From contig JAVJSI010000012.1 of NCBI GenBank assembly GCA_040219515.1, positions 1 through 64,000 of the forward strand: a stretch of 64,000 nt of DNA, read 5' to 3'. Shown here piece after piece: positions 1 through 8,667 of this stretch. Under the pieces are notes generated by a model. The model made no database searches. It was not told the DNA's origin and worked only from the letters and a program-made list of their open reading frames with translations. Each line of letters starts with the position of its first letter. The first letter of the stretch is position 1. The translations under genes were made by a program, and so were the position numbers. The stretch comes from Acidimicrobiales bacterium. Lineage in GTDB: Bacteria; Actinomycetota; Acidimicrobiia; Acidimicrobiales; Aldehydirespiratoraceae.

Positions 1-10
1 GAGTCCAACA

Positions 11-196
11 ATGACCACCGCATACCAGTTCCTCAGCGCCTGGATCACCAGCCGTATCGATGACGAGCGTGGCGCGAGCCTCGTGGAGTACGCGCTCCTC
101 GTCGCCCTCATCGCCGTCGTGTGCATCGCTGCCGTGACCGCCCTCGGCGAGTCCGCTTCCTCGAAGTTCTCGGAAGTCGACTCCTCGCTCGGCTAA
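11..196 (+). CDS. Flp/Fap-family type IVb pilin
   Basis: Small 61-residue pilin precursor, probably the structural subunit of a Tad/Flp-type pilus. A short polar leader ends at Gly21. The mature part begins ASLVEY, with Glu at +5 and Tyr at +6, the classic prepilin-peptidase site of the Flp family. It is followed by one hydrophobic helix (about residues 28-45) and a short Ser-rich tail. The length is normal for the family. A strong hairpin lies 28 bases after the stop, so the gene probably ends its transcript. The tad assembly genes are not seen here and may lie to the left of the window. Family assignment is confident; a role in adhesion is inference. Confidence 0.9.
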   Translation: MTTAYQFLSAWITSRIDDERGASLVEYALLVALIAVVCIAAVTALGESASSKFSEVDSSLG

Positions 197-224
197 CCCC
201 TTGGGTCAACCGAACTTTCCGCAG

Positions 225-273
225 GAGCACAACTGCGGGGTGGCCTGAGAAGGTCACTCCCGCAGTTGTGCTC
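225..273 (+). terminator. Intrinsic terminator after the pilin gene
   Basis: A perfect 15-bp inverted repeat (225-239 with 259-273) encloses an inner stem of 7 bp with one mismatch (240-246 with 251-257). A T-rich stretch (ttcggctttt) follows on the + strand. It sits just downstream of the pilin stop and upstream of the next gene. Confidence 0.85.
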
Positions 274-337
274 TTCGGCTTTTCGGGGTGCGGGAAGGGG
301 ACCTTGAACCCGACGCCGGGCCGCCGACGAGGAGGGA

Positions 338-1408
338 GTGGAACAGACCCCCTTCCGGATCGCCCTGTTGGCCGCGGCCTTCATCGGCGTTCTGACGCTG
401 AGCACCTTTGCGCTCCAGGGGGCGGACCAGATCTACAAGGGCGACCCCCAGTCGTTCCGCCTGGTCGCCGAGGATCCCTTCGGTGACGGCCACCTGATCC
501 TGGAGGACGCCGACGTCCACGACCAGGGTGTGGCCTATCGCTACGGCCGGATCCTTGTGCCGCTCGTCGGCTGGGTCATGGCGGGAGCCCAGGCGGATCT
601 GGTGGTCTGGACACTGCCGCTGGTGGGCATCCTGGGCTTCGCGGTGAGCGCCTTTCTCGCCGCTCGGCTGTGCCGGATGGCCGGCAAACCCGCCGATCGG
701 GGGTTCCTGGTCGTGGCGGTGCCGACGATGATCACGTCGACGGTCCTGGTGTATTCCGAGCCGGTGGCCATCGCGCTGCTGCTCGGTGTCTACGTGAGCT
801 ATCTCGAGGATCGCCGCCGACTGGCGGTCGGCCTGGCCCTGTTCCTGCCCCTGGCCCGCGAGGCCTACCTCGTGGGACTCCTGCCGCTGGCCTTCGCCGA
901 ACTTAGACGGCTGTCGCTGCGCCACACGGCGACGGTCGGCGCGGTCGTCGTGACGCCCTACCTGGCCTGGCTCGTCTGGGTGCGCGGGCGGGTCGGCGAC
1001 TGGACGTTCACCGACCCGTCGACCTCACGAACCGACGCCGTCGGTCTCCCCGGAGTGAGCCTGGTCGAGGCGATCGGCGATGCCGATGGCGAACCTGCGG
1101 TGATCGTCGGCGCGCTGCTGGTCGCCTGCCTCGGTCTCGCCGGCTTCGTCGTTGCGGTCGTGTTGCTGCGACGCATGAAGAGGGACCGCCTTCTGCTCTG
1201 GGCGCTGCTCGGCTTCGCGGTGCTGGGCCTGATGGTCGGACCACAGGGCTATCGGTTCTCCGGCGACGGACTGCGGGTGCTCCTGCCCGGGCACCTGCTG
1301 CTGGCATTGATCGCGGCGAGGAACCTGGGGAACAAGGAGGGCGACGCCGTCGAAAACGTCCCCGCGGGGACGTTTTCGGCCCCGGTGGGTGTCACACCCG
1401 ATCAGTAG
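338..1408 (+). CDS. Polytopic membrane protein, glycosyltransferase-C-like
   Basis: A 356-residue integral membrane protein of unknown function. It starts at GTG with a GAGGAGGG-type ribosome site just upstream. A first transmembrane helix (about residues 7-25) is followed by a ~50-residue polar loop containing acidic residues. About eight further hydrophobic segments run to about residue 328. The layout, with a large first extracytoplasmic loop and a chain of hydrophobic helices, resembles GT-C glycosyltransferases such as mannosyltransferases, but I see no diagnostic motif, so this stays a guess. The last 20 residues are polar and are encoded partly by a perfect palindrome (1351-1378). The DUF222 gene follows after 36 bases. 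Confidence 0.65.
   Translation: MEQTPFRIALLAAAFIGVLTLSTFALQGADQIYKGDPQSFRLVAEDPFGDGHLILEDADVHDQGVAYRYGRILVPLVGWVMAGAQADLVVWTLPLVGILGFAVSAFLAARLCRMAGKPADRGFLVVAVPTMITSTVLVYSEPVAIALLLGVYVSYLEDRRRLAVGLALFLPLAREAYLVGLLPLAFAELRRLSLRHTATVGAVVVTPYLAWLVWVRGRVGDWTFTDPSTSRTDAVGLPGVSLVEAIGDADGEPAVIVGALLVACLGLAGFVVAVVLLRRMKRDRLLLWALLGFAVLGLMVGPQGYRFSGDGLRVLLPGHLLLALIAARNLGNKEGDAVENVPAGTFSAPVGVTPDQ
1351..1399. repeat. REP-like palindrome pair at the 3' end of a gene
   Basis: A perfect 28-bp palindrome (1351-1378) centred on gtccccgcggggac is followed by a second inverted repeat, gggtgtcacaccc (1387-1399). Both lie inside the last codons of the membrane protein gene. The central 16 bp recur exactly at 2791-2806. 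Confidence 0.75.
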
Positions 1409-1444
1409 TTTCGGGGGGGAACGACGAGGGAAACGAGGCCCCGA

Positions 1445-2839
1445 ATGTCCCCCACCGACCGGTCCACCGACACCAATGCCGACGACGTTCCGCTCGATCG
1501 GCTCGAGGCACAGATCACCGAGTGGTCGGGCCATCTGGCCGCGGCGACGGCCGATCTGCTCGGCTGGATCGCCGAGTACGACCGTCGCGAGGGCTGGAAG
1601 TCGTGGACGTGCAAGTCGGCCGCCCACTGGCTCTCGTGGAAGTGCGGCGACACGCTCCACACCGCACGCGAGAAGGTGCGGGTCGCCCGAGCCCTCGAGG
1701 GCCTGCCGGCCATCGCCGCCTCCTTTCGCGCCGGTGAGCTCTCCTATTCCAAGGTGCGGGCCATCACGCGCGTGGCCGTCTCGGCCGACGACGCCGAGTG
1801 GCGCGACACGGCCAAGCACTCCACCGGGGCCGCGCTCGAACGCGTCGTGGCCGCGGTACGCGGGGCCCTCGACCACGACGAGGTCGGCGACGCACGGCAG
1901 GCATTCGAGAAGCGCTCCCTGAGGCGCTCGTCGAAGGGGGGCGGCGTCGACCGGCTCATGGCCGACGCCCCGCGCGACATGGTGGAAACCGTCATGGCGG
2001 CGGTCGACGTGATCGCCACCCAGATCGTCGACGACGCCATGGGCGACGGATGCTCGCGACGCGAGGTCATTCAGTCACGGGGTGGCACGGCCGCGATCCG
2101 CGTCGACGCCCTGGTCCGGATGGCCGAGCGAACACTGGCGGCGGCACCGGCCGCAGCCGAGCGAGGCGACATCGGCCGTCTCCAGCTGAATCTCGACACC
2201 GACGACTGCGCCGAGGACGCCGACGGGGGCGAGGGCGATGGTGCCGGTGAGCAGACGCTGGCCGGCCGACGGGTGTCGACCGAGACGGCCAAGCGGTGGG
2301 CCTGCGACACCAGGGCAGCGGTGATGCTCGAGCACGACGGGCACCCGGCCGACTGCGGCCGCGACAGCCGCACGGTCAACCGACGACTGCGCCGAGCGCT
2401 GCACCGCCGCGACCACGGCACCTGCCGGTTCCCCGGCTGCGCCGCCTCGTCATGGCTGCACGCCCACCATGTGGTCCACTGGGCCGAGGGCGGCCACACC
2501 GATCTCGACAATCTCGTCAGCCTGTGCGGGTTCCACCACCATGCGGTGCACGAGGGCGGCTGGTCGGTGGCCGTCGTCGACCACACGGTGGTCTGGTCCG
2601 ATCCCGACGGCGTACCGGCCACCGTCGAGCCGCTCACCGGGTCGGCCCAGCCGGTCGGCGAGGCGGGCCGACGGGCCGATGTCGACCACTCGTCGATCGA
2701 GTCACGTTGGGTCAACGACCGTCTCGACTTCGGGTTCGTCGTGAGCGTCATCATCGAGCACTGCATCGCCGCCCGATCGAAGCTCGACCGCGTCCCCGCG
2801 GGGACGTTGCGCCCGAGCGGTCCGACCAGCGAACCGTAG
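1445..2839 (+). CDS. DUF222 / HNH endonuclease family protein (13E12-type)
   Basis: A 464-residue member of the actinobacterial DUF222-HNH family (the 13E12 repeat family of mycobacteria). The N-terminal helical DUF222 region covers about residues 15-240. An acidic low-complexity linker (about 251-270) follows, then a C-terminal HNH nuclease fold. Visible HNH residues are Cys327 and Cys332 (CRFPGC), the HAHH motif around 339-342, Asn356 in DLDNL, and a second metal half with CGFHHH around 361-366. The family is often multicopy and its cellular job is not established; a DNA endonuclease activity is inferred from the motif. Its 3' end contains a 16-bp palindrome shared with the preceding gene. 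Confidence 0.88.
   Translation: MSPTDRSTDTNADDVPLDRLEAQITEWSGHLAAATADLLGWIAEYDRREGWKSWTCKSAAHWLSWKCGDTLHTAREKVRVARALEGLPAIAASFRAGELSYSKVRAITRVAVSADDAEWRDTAKHSTGAALERVVAAVRGALDHDEVGDARQAFEKRSLRRSSKGGGVDRLMADAPRDMVETVMAAVDVIATQIVDDAMGDGCSRREVIQSRGGTAAIRVDALVRMAERTLAAAPAAAERGDIGRLQLNLDTDDCAEDADGGEGDGAGEQTLAGRRVSTETAKRWACDTRAAVMLEHDGHPADCGRDSRTVNRRLRRALHRRDHGTCRFPGCAASSWLHAHHVVHWAEGGHTDLDNLVSLCGFHHHAVHEGGWSVAVVDHTVVWSDPDGVPATVEPLTGSAQPVGEAGRRADVDHSSIESRWVNDRLDFGFVVSVIIEHCIAARSKLDRVPAGTLRPSGPTSEP
2791..2806. repeat. Second copy of the cgtccccgcggggacg palindrome
   Basis: A perfect 16-bp palindrome identical to the core at 1357-1372. It is read in the same frame as the first copy, so both genes encode Val-Pro-Ala-Gly-Thr near their C-termini. 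Confidence 0.75.
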
Positions 2840-2860
2840 TCAGTGGGATAGGTTTCGGCG

Positions 2861-3277
2861 ATGACCGGAACCGAGGTGGAGATCCAGGCAGCCGCCGACG
2901 CGGCCCGCCGCGCCCGCGACCACGCGTATGCCCCCTACTCGGATTTCCTGATGGGAGCCGCCGTCCTCACCGACGATGGCGGCACCATCGCCGGTGTGCT
3001 CGTCGAGAACGTGTCGTTGGGCCTGGCCATGTGTGCCGAACGCGTGGCGCTCTTCACCGCGGTCACCCAGCAGCGTCGCCCCATCGTGCTCGCGCTCTGC
3101 TCGAAGCGGACCGCAGGCGAGCTCACATTCCCGTGCGGCGCGTGCCTCCAAGTTGCGCTGGAGATCGGTGGACCCGACCTCGTGATCGTGGCCACCGACC
3201 CCGCCGGAGCGATCGATCGCACCACGGTCGGCGAACTCCTGACGAGAGCGCCGAAACGACACAGCCCACCGCACTGA
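2861..3277 (+). CDS. cdd: Cytidine deaminase
   Basis: A 138-residue homotetrameric-type cytidine deaminase of pyrimidine salvage, converting (deoxy)cytidine to (deoxy)uridine in the cytoplasm. The zinc site is complete: Cys58-Ala-Glu60 supplies one ligand and the catalytic glutamate, and Pro91-Cys92-Gly-Ala-Cys95 supplies the other two. Asn50 of the ENVS motif fits the nucleoside-binding residue. The length is typical. There is no clear ribosome site; a TAGGTT hexamer seven bases before the ATG suggests a leaderless start. The next gene begins 13 bases downstream. Confidence 0.93.
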   Translation: MTGTEVEIQAAADAARRARDHAYAPYSDFLMGAAVLTDDGGTIAGVLVENVSLGLAMCAERVALFTAVTQQRRPIVLALCSKRTAGELTFPCGACLQVALEIGGPDLVIVATDPAGAIDRTTVGELLTRAPKRHSPPH

Positions 3278-3290
3278 TAGGCATAGGGCC

Positions 3291-4319
3291 ATGGCCGAAA
3301 GCATTGTCGTCGGAATCTTCTATCCCACCGGATGGCACGCCGATCTCGAGACCGACATCGAGCGGTTGCGAGCCATCGATTCCCGGGTCGAGGTGATCGT
3401 CGAGACCTACGTCGAACCCGAAGAGGCCCGCAGTGGCCGGGGCGTGCCGCCCTACGACGACATCATGCACCTCGTGCCGGAACTCACCGACGCCCAACGC
3501 GAGGCGTTCGCCCGCGTCGACTGTTGCGTCACCCTCGACCTGCCATTCGACATCGCAGCCAAGGCTCCCCGGCTGCGCTGGGTGCAGGCCGTCGGGGCCG
3601 GGATCGCCCAGCTCCAGTCGGCCGGTGTGCACGAGGCCGGCATCAAGCTCACCAACGGGGGCGGGCTCACCTCCGCCGCCATCTCCGAGTTCGTCATGGC
3701 CCGCATCCTGGGCGAGTACAAGAACACCCGCGCCCTCGATGCCGTCCAGAACGAACACCAGTGGACTCCCGTCTACGGGGAACAGATCGAGGGCAGGACC
3801 GTTGCCCTGGTGGGGTTCGGTCCGATCAACCAGGCCGTCGCCACGCGGGCCCGGGCGTTCGGGATGCGGGTGCTGTGTCTCCGCCGAAGCCGGGCCACCG
3901 ATCCGTTGATCGACGAGGTCTTCGGCCCCGACGAACTCCACGAGATGCTCGGCCGCGCCGATGTGACCGTCGGTGCGGTACCCGAGTCGCCGGCCACCGA
4001 GAACATGATGGACGCCGCCGCGTTCGCGGCGATGCCGAAAGGATCGATGTTCGTCAACGTCGGTCGAGGCACCTTCGTCGACGAAGCGGCGCTGGCCGCC
4101 ACTCTCGAGTCGGGCCATCTGCGCGCCGCCGCGATCGACGTCGCCCGCACCGAACCGCTGCCCGCCGACTCCCCGCTGTGGACGGCACCCAACATCTACA
4201 TCTCGGCGCACTGCTCGACCGACCCGTCGAAGCTGTTCGCCAACCTCCACCGCCTCTTCGAGGACAATCTGGGCCGGTTCCTGGCCGGACAGGACCTCCG
4301 CAACGAAGTACCGGGCTGA
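3291..4319 (+). CDS. D-isomer-specific 2-hydroxyacid dehydrogenase family protein
   Basis: A 342-residue NAD-dependent dehydrogenase of the phosphoglycerate/hydroxypyruvate/glyoxylate reductase superfamily. The nucleotide-binding fold begins at about residue 168 with GFGPIN (175-180), a variant in which the last Gly of GxGxxG is Asn. The catalytic triad is visible as Arg259 (NVGRG), Glu288 (RTEPL) and His307 (SAHCS). The family interconverts 2-oxoacids and D-2-hydroxyacids; the substrate here cannot be told. It lies between cdd and trmL on the same strand with short gaps, so co-transcription is likely. Confidence 0.85.
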   Translation: MAESIVVGIFYPTGWHADLETDIERLRAIDSRVEVIVETYVEPEEARSGRGVPPYDDIMHLVPELTDAQREAFARVDCCVTLDLPFDIAAKAPRLRWVQAVGAGIAQLQSAGVHEAGIKLTNGGGLTSAAISEFVMARILGEYKNTRALDAVQNEHQWTPVYGEQIEGRTVALVGFGPINQAVATRARAFGMRVLCLRRSRATDPLIDEVFGPDELHEMLGRADVTVGAVPESPATENMMDAAAFAAMPKGSMFVNVGRGTFVDEAALAATLESGHLRAAAIDVARTEPLPADSPLWTAPNIYISAHCSTDPSKLFANLHRLFEDNLGRFLAGQDLRNEVPG

Positions 4320-4333
4320 GGCCCGTACGAACG

Positions 4334-4843
4334 GTGCACGTCGTTCTCGTCCACCCCGAGATCGCGCCGAACACCGGCGCCATCATCCGTCTGTGCGCGA
4401 ACACCGGCGCCCGGCTGCACCTGGTCGAGCCGCTCGGGTTCGAGCTCAGCGACACCCAACTCAAGCGCGGCGGCCTCGACTATCACGAGCACGCCGACAT
4501 GACGGTCCACCCCGATGTCGACACCGCATTGGCCGGTCTGCCCGGCCGTCGTTTCGGCTTCTCGTCCCGCGGCACCCGGCGCTACACCGACGTCGACTTC
4601 ACACCTGACGACGTGCTGATCTTCGGCGCCGAGCGGGCGGGACTCGACGACCACGCCATCTCGCTGATCCCGGCCGATCAGATGCTGGTGATCCCGATGC
4701 GGCCCGACAACCGCAGCATCAACCTCGCCAACGCCGTGTCCATCGTGCTCTACGAGGCATGGCGTCAACGCGACTTCGCCGGCGCCGGCGAGACCGGCAC
4801 CGGCACGGTCGAACGGCTGCACCTCGGCCCGTTCGACTCATGA
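4334..4843 (+). CDS. trmL: tRNA (cytidine/uridine-34-2'-O)-methyltransferase TrmL
   Basis: A 169-residue SPOUT-class RNA methyltransferase, which 2'-O-methylates the wobble nucleotide of tRNA-Leu isoacceptors using S-adenosylmethionine. The start is taken as GTG at 4334, because the conserved N-terminus HVVLVHPEIAPNTG begins there; the open frame upstream is only a shadow of the preceding gene. SPOUT motif 1 (APNTGAIIRL, about 11-20), motif 2 (FGAERAGL, 97-104) and motif 3 (IPMRPDNRSINLANAVS, about 120-136), which form the trefoil knot, are all present. The length is typical. It starts 14 bases after the dehydrogenase stop. Confidence 0.92.
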   Translation: MHVVLVHPEIAPNTGAIIRLCANTGARLHLVEPLGFELSDTQLKRGGLDYHEHADMTVHPDVDTALAGLPGRRFGFSSRGTRRYTDVDFTPDDVLIFGAERAGLDDHAISLIPADQMLVIPMRPDNRSINLANAVSIVLYEAWRQRDFAGAGETGTGTVERLHLGPFDS

Positions 4844-4874
4844 TCGGCGCAAGCCCCGGCGCTACCCTCTCCAC

Positions 4875-5282
4875 ATGGAATACGTGATGGTCCCCGTGCC
4901 CGAGGAGATCGTGGCCGAGGTCAAGGACTGGATGGCGTGGAATCTGAACGCCCCGAAGGTGGCCGAGAACCCCGATGCCGTCCGTCAGGTGGTCGAGGAG
5001 GCCGATCCCGACCTCCGCTCGCTGATCCTGCACACGGCGGCCGTCACCAACGACGGCGGCCTCACCGCTCTCGTCGACGCGGCCGAGGGCACCGGGATGT
5101 CGCCTCGCGAGGTCATGGGCGCCGTCGGCGATCTCCACGCTCGCATCGTCGCCGCCGGCCGGCCGACTCCGCTGATCATGGCCAGGGTGGATCCGCGCGA
5201 TCTGCCGGAAGGCCGCCACGACTCACTCCACCGAGTGCTCCACATGTCCGAAGCCGACGCCGCCTTCGTGGTCGATCTCTGA
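4875..5282 (+). CDS. Small protein with YVMVPVPEE N-terminus, possible winged-helix domain (paralogue A)
   Basis: A 135-residue protein that I do not recognise from a named family. It opens with EYVMVPVPEEIVAEV, which is nearly repeated by the 149-residue protein at 8668-9117. The middle (about residues 60-100) contains DAAEGTGMSPREVMGAVGDL, which looks like a helix-turn-helix or winged-helix segment and aligns with LSSRETSAIVRELNEL of the paralogue. A DNA-binding or regulatory role is therefore possible but is inference. A TACCCT hexamer at 4863-4868 fits a leaderless start. It is convergent with the large glycan enzyme that follows, with 19 bases between them. Confidence 0.6.
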   Translation: MEYVMVPVPEEIVAEVKDWMAWNLNAPKVAENPDAVRQVVEEADPDLRSLILHTAAVTNDGGLTALVDAAEGTGMSPREVMGAVGDLHARIVAAGRPTPLIMARVDPRDLPEGRHDSLHRVLHMSEADAAFVVDL

Positions 5283-5301
5283 CAACGTCGGCCTGATCGG
5301 G

Positions 5302-8300
5302 TCAGCCGATCCGCTTCAGGAAGCCGCCGGGGTTGAAGGACAGCGAGTACTTCTCCATCGAGTGATCGGCAACGAAGTCGCCGCGTTCGCCCAGGATCTG
5401 CTTGACCCCTTCGCCGGGGCCCGGTCCGAACGCCGGCCACACGGGGCGACCGTTGAGGATCGTCTCGGTGACCACCACATAGGAGCCGACGGGAACGAAG
5501 CGTTCGAGCCGCGAGAACTCGCGATAGGTCGTCGCCCGATCCGCAGCACCGCCCAGCACGACCAGCGCCCGGCCGTCGCCGACCAACGCGGCGATCTGTT
5601 CCTCGACCGCGGTGTCGGTGACCGAACCGTCGAGGTGGGTCAGCCGAGCATGAGTCGGGCGATCCGCCGGATCCGCACCCACCGCAACCACCGTGCCGCA
5701 CTCGGCGAGCTCGCAGATCGACGCGAGGAACAGCGACCGGCCACCATCGGCCGCACCGGTCTCGACGATGACGTCGGGACGAACGTCGGTGATCAGTTGT
5801 TGGTACGCCAGCAGGTCGGTCGGCGCGGTCGTGATGGCCCGGCCGAGCCATGTGGTGTCTCGCCAGGGCAGTGTGTGCCACACGGCCTCGGTGAAGGCCG
5901 AGGCCAGCTCGTCGGGCATCGGCGACGGCGTCGTCGGCTGTCCGTCGATCGCGAGATCCTCGACGAAGGCCCGCGACCCGAGACGTCGCGGCTTGCTCCG
6001 TCGGGCGGCGCCATTCGGCAGCCGGCCGACGAAGTGCAACGGCTTGCCGGGGCCCTTGAACGGCCGTCCCCGGAGCTCCGCGTAGTCCTGGCTGTAGCCG
6101 AAGACCCGGTTGCGACGCGTCACGGCATCGGGCTGATTGGTGGTCGTCCCGCCGTGGGTCTGGTGAAACGACCCTTCGCCGATCATCGTGCACACGGTGA
6201 GTCCGGGCGAGTTGCCGATGCGTTCGTAGATCTCGAGATTCGAGTAGCTGCCACCGGAGACGTCGAACGATTCGTCGAAGCCGCCGACCTGCTGGAGCTG
6301 CTCACGCGACACGAAGAGGCAGTTGCTCTCCCACACCCCGTCGAACCAGTCGCGGTCGCCGACGAACGAACCGATCTCGAAGAGTCGGTAACCGGCCCGG
6401 GGCCAGCCGATCTTCTCGAACAGGGCGTCCTCGTAGTCCTGGTCGTAGCCCCCGATCATCGCCTCGCCCTGCTGGCCCGGCCCGACGTACCACTGTTGGG
6501 TGGCCACCATCGCCGGGGCATGCTCACGCAGCGCCATGGAGGCGAACCGCAGCACGCCCGGCGTGACCACGTGGGCACCGTCGATCATCAGGCCGAAGTT
6601 GCGACCGCGCCCGAGTTCGATGCCGTGGTTGAGGGCGAAGACGGGCGACGACTGCGCGTCGTCACCGATTTCGACGAAGCGGAACTCGGGTCCGAAGCTC
6701 GTGACGAACTCCTCGTCGAGGCGTTGGTCGGGGTCGGAGCCGTTGTCGATGGCGATGACCTCGTAGGTGAGGTCGTCGATGCCCTCCTGATACGAACGCG
6801 ACAGCGAGCGCAACGTGCGGGCCGCTTCGCGGCGCATGTTGTAGAAGACGACCACCATCGTCAGGTCGACGGTGCCCTCGACCCGAGGCGGCAGAAGTGG
6901 TGCCCCCCGATGGGAGGGCGAGGCCGCCACCGTTTCGGCCGTACCGTCGTCCTCGCTGCGGACCCAGGCGACCATCGCGTCGTCGACGCGATCGATCGGG
7001 GCCTGGATGCCCCGGCGTTCGTGGAACTCCTCGACCGCCTCGCGGGTGGTGTCGTGGGCGTGCTCGTCGACGATCACCACGCCGCCGACGGCGAGCTTGT
7101 CGTAGAGCTGCTCCAGGATCGCCGCGGTCTTCGCTCCCACGCCGTGACCGATGCGCAGCAACGCGATCTTCTCGATGGGGGCCTCGCCGGGTGCCCGGTC
7201 GAGGGGGCCGGTCACGAACGAGACCCGGTCGTCGAGCAGGTCGAACCGAGCGAACCCTTCGCGCACCATGTTGAGGTCGGCCTGGAAGCCGTCGATGCCG
7301 CGCTTGGGAATGGTTGGCGCGTTCTCGCCTTCCGGCGAAGAACGGAAGACGTCGGCCACCCACACGTGGGGGTCCTTCATCTCGTGGCCCTCCACGAAGG
7401 CCTTCAGGAAGATCGCCCCGCCGCCGCGTCCGGTGCCGCATTCGACGAAGTCGCCGTCGATGCCGTTGGCGCGGACGTGCTCGGCGCATGCCTCGAGGTG
7501 TTCGAGCCGTGACCGGCCCATGGCCGTGTAGGGCAGGAAGGACGAGTTGGCCCGCTTGTCCGGGATTCCGGCCCGACCACGCTGAACGCGATTGGAACGG
7601 GGCCGATCGAACCGGAGTGGGTCACGCAGCTCGGCGGCTGAGAGTTTGGTGCCGTTCCTCGCCGCGTCGTAGAGGTTTTCGATCCGCACCTCGTTCTCGA
7701 GATAGTGCTCATCGAGCAGCGCCGACTTCACCACACCCAGGTAGCGAGCCGCAGAACGGGCCTGGAACTGCTCGCGCTGGAAGAAGACGTTGTGCTGGAA
7801 CAGCATCGCCTTGATGCGGATGTCCTCGGCCACTTCGAGCATGTCGAACCGGGCCTCGGACGACTCGAGTCGATCGAAGGCGGCGGCGAGTTCGGGCTCG
7901 GCGGCCAGGTGCGCCTCCTCGGCGACGATGGCGAGACCGAAGTAGAACGGCAGCACGACCTGGCGTATCGGGTTCGGGTGTTCGGCCACGAAGTCGTCGA
8001 GGCCGGTCATCACGCCGTTGCGCTCACCACCTTCTTCGAGCGCATTGGCCATCGTGGGGTTGAGCCCGCCGTGTTTCGCGAGCTTCTTCATCCCCGGCTT
8101 CATGCCCAGGAAGTCGTAGGGCTGACGCCGTTCCTCGGGCACGTTCGACGGGTCGTAGTAGAGATCGCGGCGGCCGTAGGGCCAGGCGACGTCGTGCAGG
8201 ATCATCACCGGCATGAACCGGTCGGCGGCCAGCGCGTTCTGGGCGAGCATGCGGCACTCGTTGTAGACGGTCCACCAGTTGTGGTCGCCGTCGATCAGCG

Positions 8301-8559
8301 CGGCGTCCATCGGCTCGAGCCCGGGCAGGACATCGAGGCTCAGCGCCTCGTGGAAGAAGTAGCGACCCGGCCACCGCTGCTCGTGCTCGGCGGGGTCGAA
8401 GTCGGGGACCGGATCGATGACGTGGAGCTCGCCCTCGGGGCCGAGATGATCGAGGATCTGTACGGTGTTCTCACCACGGAGAGCGCCGATCTCGACCACC
8501 TTCCGGGCTCGGCAGGCGGTCAGAACGGGCGCGATGGCAACATCCCAGAGGGGAAACAT
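5302..8559 (-). CDS. Four-domain methyltransferase/TylF/GT2/CmcI-like protein (copy 1)
   Basis: A 1,085-residue soluble multidomain protein. Domain order: class I SAM methyltransferase fold (about 1-210; VVEIGALRGENT at 21-32, then HVIDP and ALIDGDHN); a TylF/macrocin-O-methyltransferase-like domain (about 345-535; FVECGTGRGGGAIF at 371-384); a GT2 glycosyltransferase (about 565-800; VVVFYNM, AIDNGSDPD, and MIDGAH at 658-663 where DxD is expected); and a cephalosporin-hydroxylase/rhamnosyl-O-methyltransferase-like domain (about 875-1085; IVETGAADGGRS). The start at 8559 was chosen because MFPLWDVAIAP matches the start of its homologue at 29882 (MYPFWEPVIAP). A TACTCT hexamer at 8567-8572 suggests a leaderless transcript. 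A role in building and O-methylating a surface glycan is inferred from the domains and the exporter next door. Confidence 0.8.
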   Translation of the reverse strand: MFPLWDVAIAPVLTACRARKVVEIGALRGENTVQILDHLGPEGELHVIDPVPDFDPAEHEQRWPGRYFFHEALSLDVLPGLEPMDAALIDGDHNWWTVYNECRMLAQNALAADRFMPVMILHDVAWPYGRRDLYYDPSNVPEERRQPYDFLGMKPGMKKLAKHGGLNPTMANALEEGGERNGVMTGLDDFVAEHPNPIRQVVLPFYFGLAIVAEEAHLAAEPELAAAFDRLESSEARFDMLEVAEDIRIKAMLFQHNVFFQREQFQARSAARYLGVVKSALLDEHYLENEVRIENLYDAARNGTKLSAAELRDPLRFDRPRSNRVQRGRAGIPDKRANSSFLPYTAMGRSRLEHLEACAEHVRANGIDGDFVECGTGRGGGAIFLKAFVEGHEMKDPHVWVADVFRSSPEGENAPTIPKRGIDGFQADLNMVREGFARFDLLDDRVSFVTGPLDRAPGEAPIEKIALLRIGHGVGAKTAAILEQLYDKLAVGGVVIVDEHAHDTTREAVEEFHERRGIQAPIDRVDDAMVAWVRSEDDGTAETVAASPSHRGAPLLPPRVEGTVDLTMVVVFYNMRREAARTLRSLSRSYQEGIDDLTYEVIAIDNGSDPDQRLDEEFVTSFGPEFRFVEIGDDAQSSPVFALNHGIELGRGRNFGLMIDGAHVVTPGVLRFASMALREHAPAMVATQQWYVGPGQQGEAMIGGYDQDYEDALFEKIGWPRAGYRLFEIGSFVGDRDWFDGVWESNCLFVSREQLQQVGGFDESFDVSGGSYSNLEIYERIGNSPGLTVCTMIGEGSFHQTHGGTTTNQPDAVTRRNRVFGYSQDYAELRGRPFKGPGKPLHFVGRLPNGAARRSKPRRLGSRAFVEDLAIDGQPTTPSPMPDELASAFTEAVWHTLPWRDTTWLGRAITTAPTDLLAYQQLITDVRPDVIVETGAADGGRSLFLASICELAECGTVVAVGADPADRPTHARLTHLDGSVTDTAVEEQIAALVGDGRALVVLGGAADRATTYREFSRLERFVPVGSYVVVTETILNGRPVWPAFGPGPGEGVKQILGERGDFVADHSMEKYSLSFNPGGFLKRIG

Positions 8560-8667
8560 GGGGCCGAGAGTAGCGCACGAGAAAGCCCGTCGATTCAGGT
8601 CGTACGGGCCATTTATCGCCCACCGGAGCCGCCGGTATACTCGCCGTTGCGACTCCCAGGAGGACAA
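8560..8667. promoter_or_regulatory. Divergent promoter region
   Basis: A 108-bp gap between divergent genes. On the + strand, TATACT (8636-8641) is a good -10 box, and AGGAGG (8658-8663) is a strong ribosome site for the gene at 8668. On the - strand, TACTCT (8572 down to 8567) stands seven bases from the ATG at 8559, with no ribosome site. -35 boxes are not convincing on either strand. Confidence 0.5.

Noticed and set aside
5362-7512. A 716-codon open frame on the + strand opposite the megaprotein
   Set aside because: It lies antisense to a protein with clear motifs, has His/Arg/Asp-biased composition typical of GC-rich antisense frames, and shows no domain.
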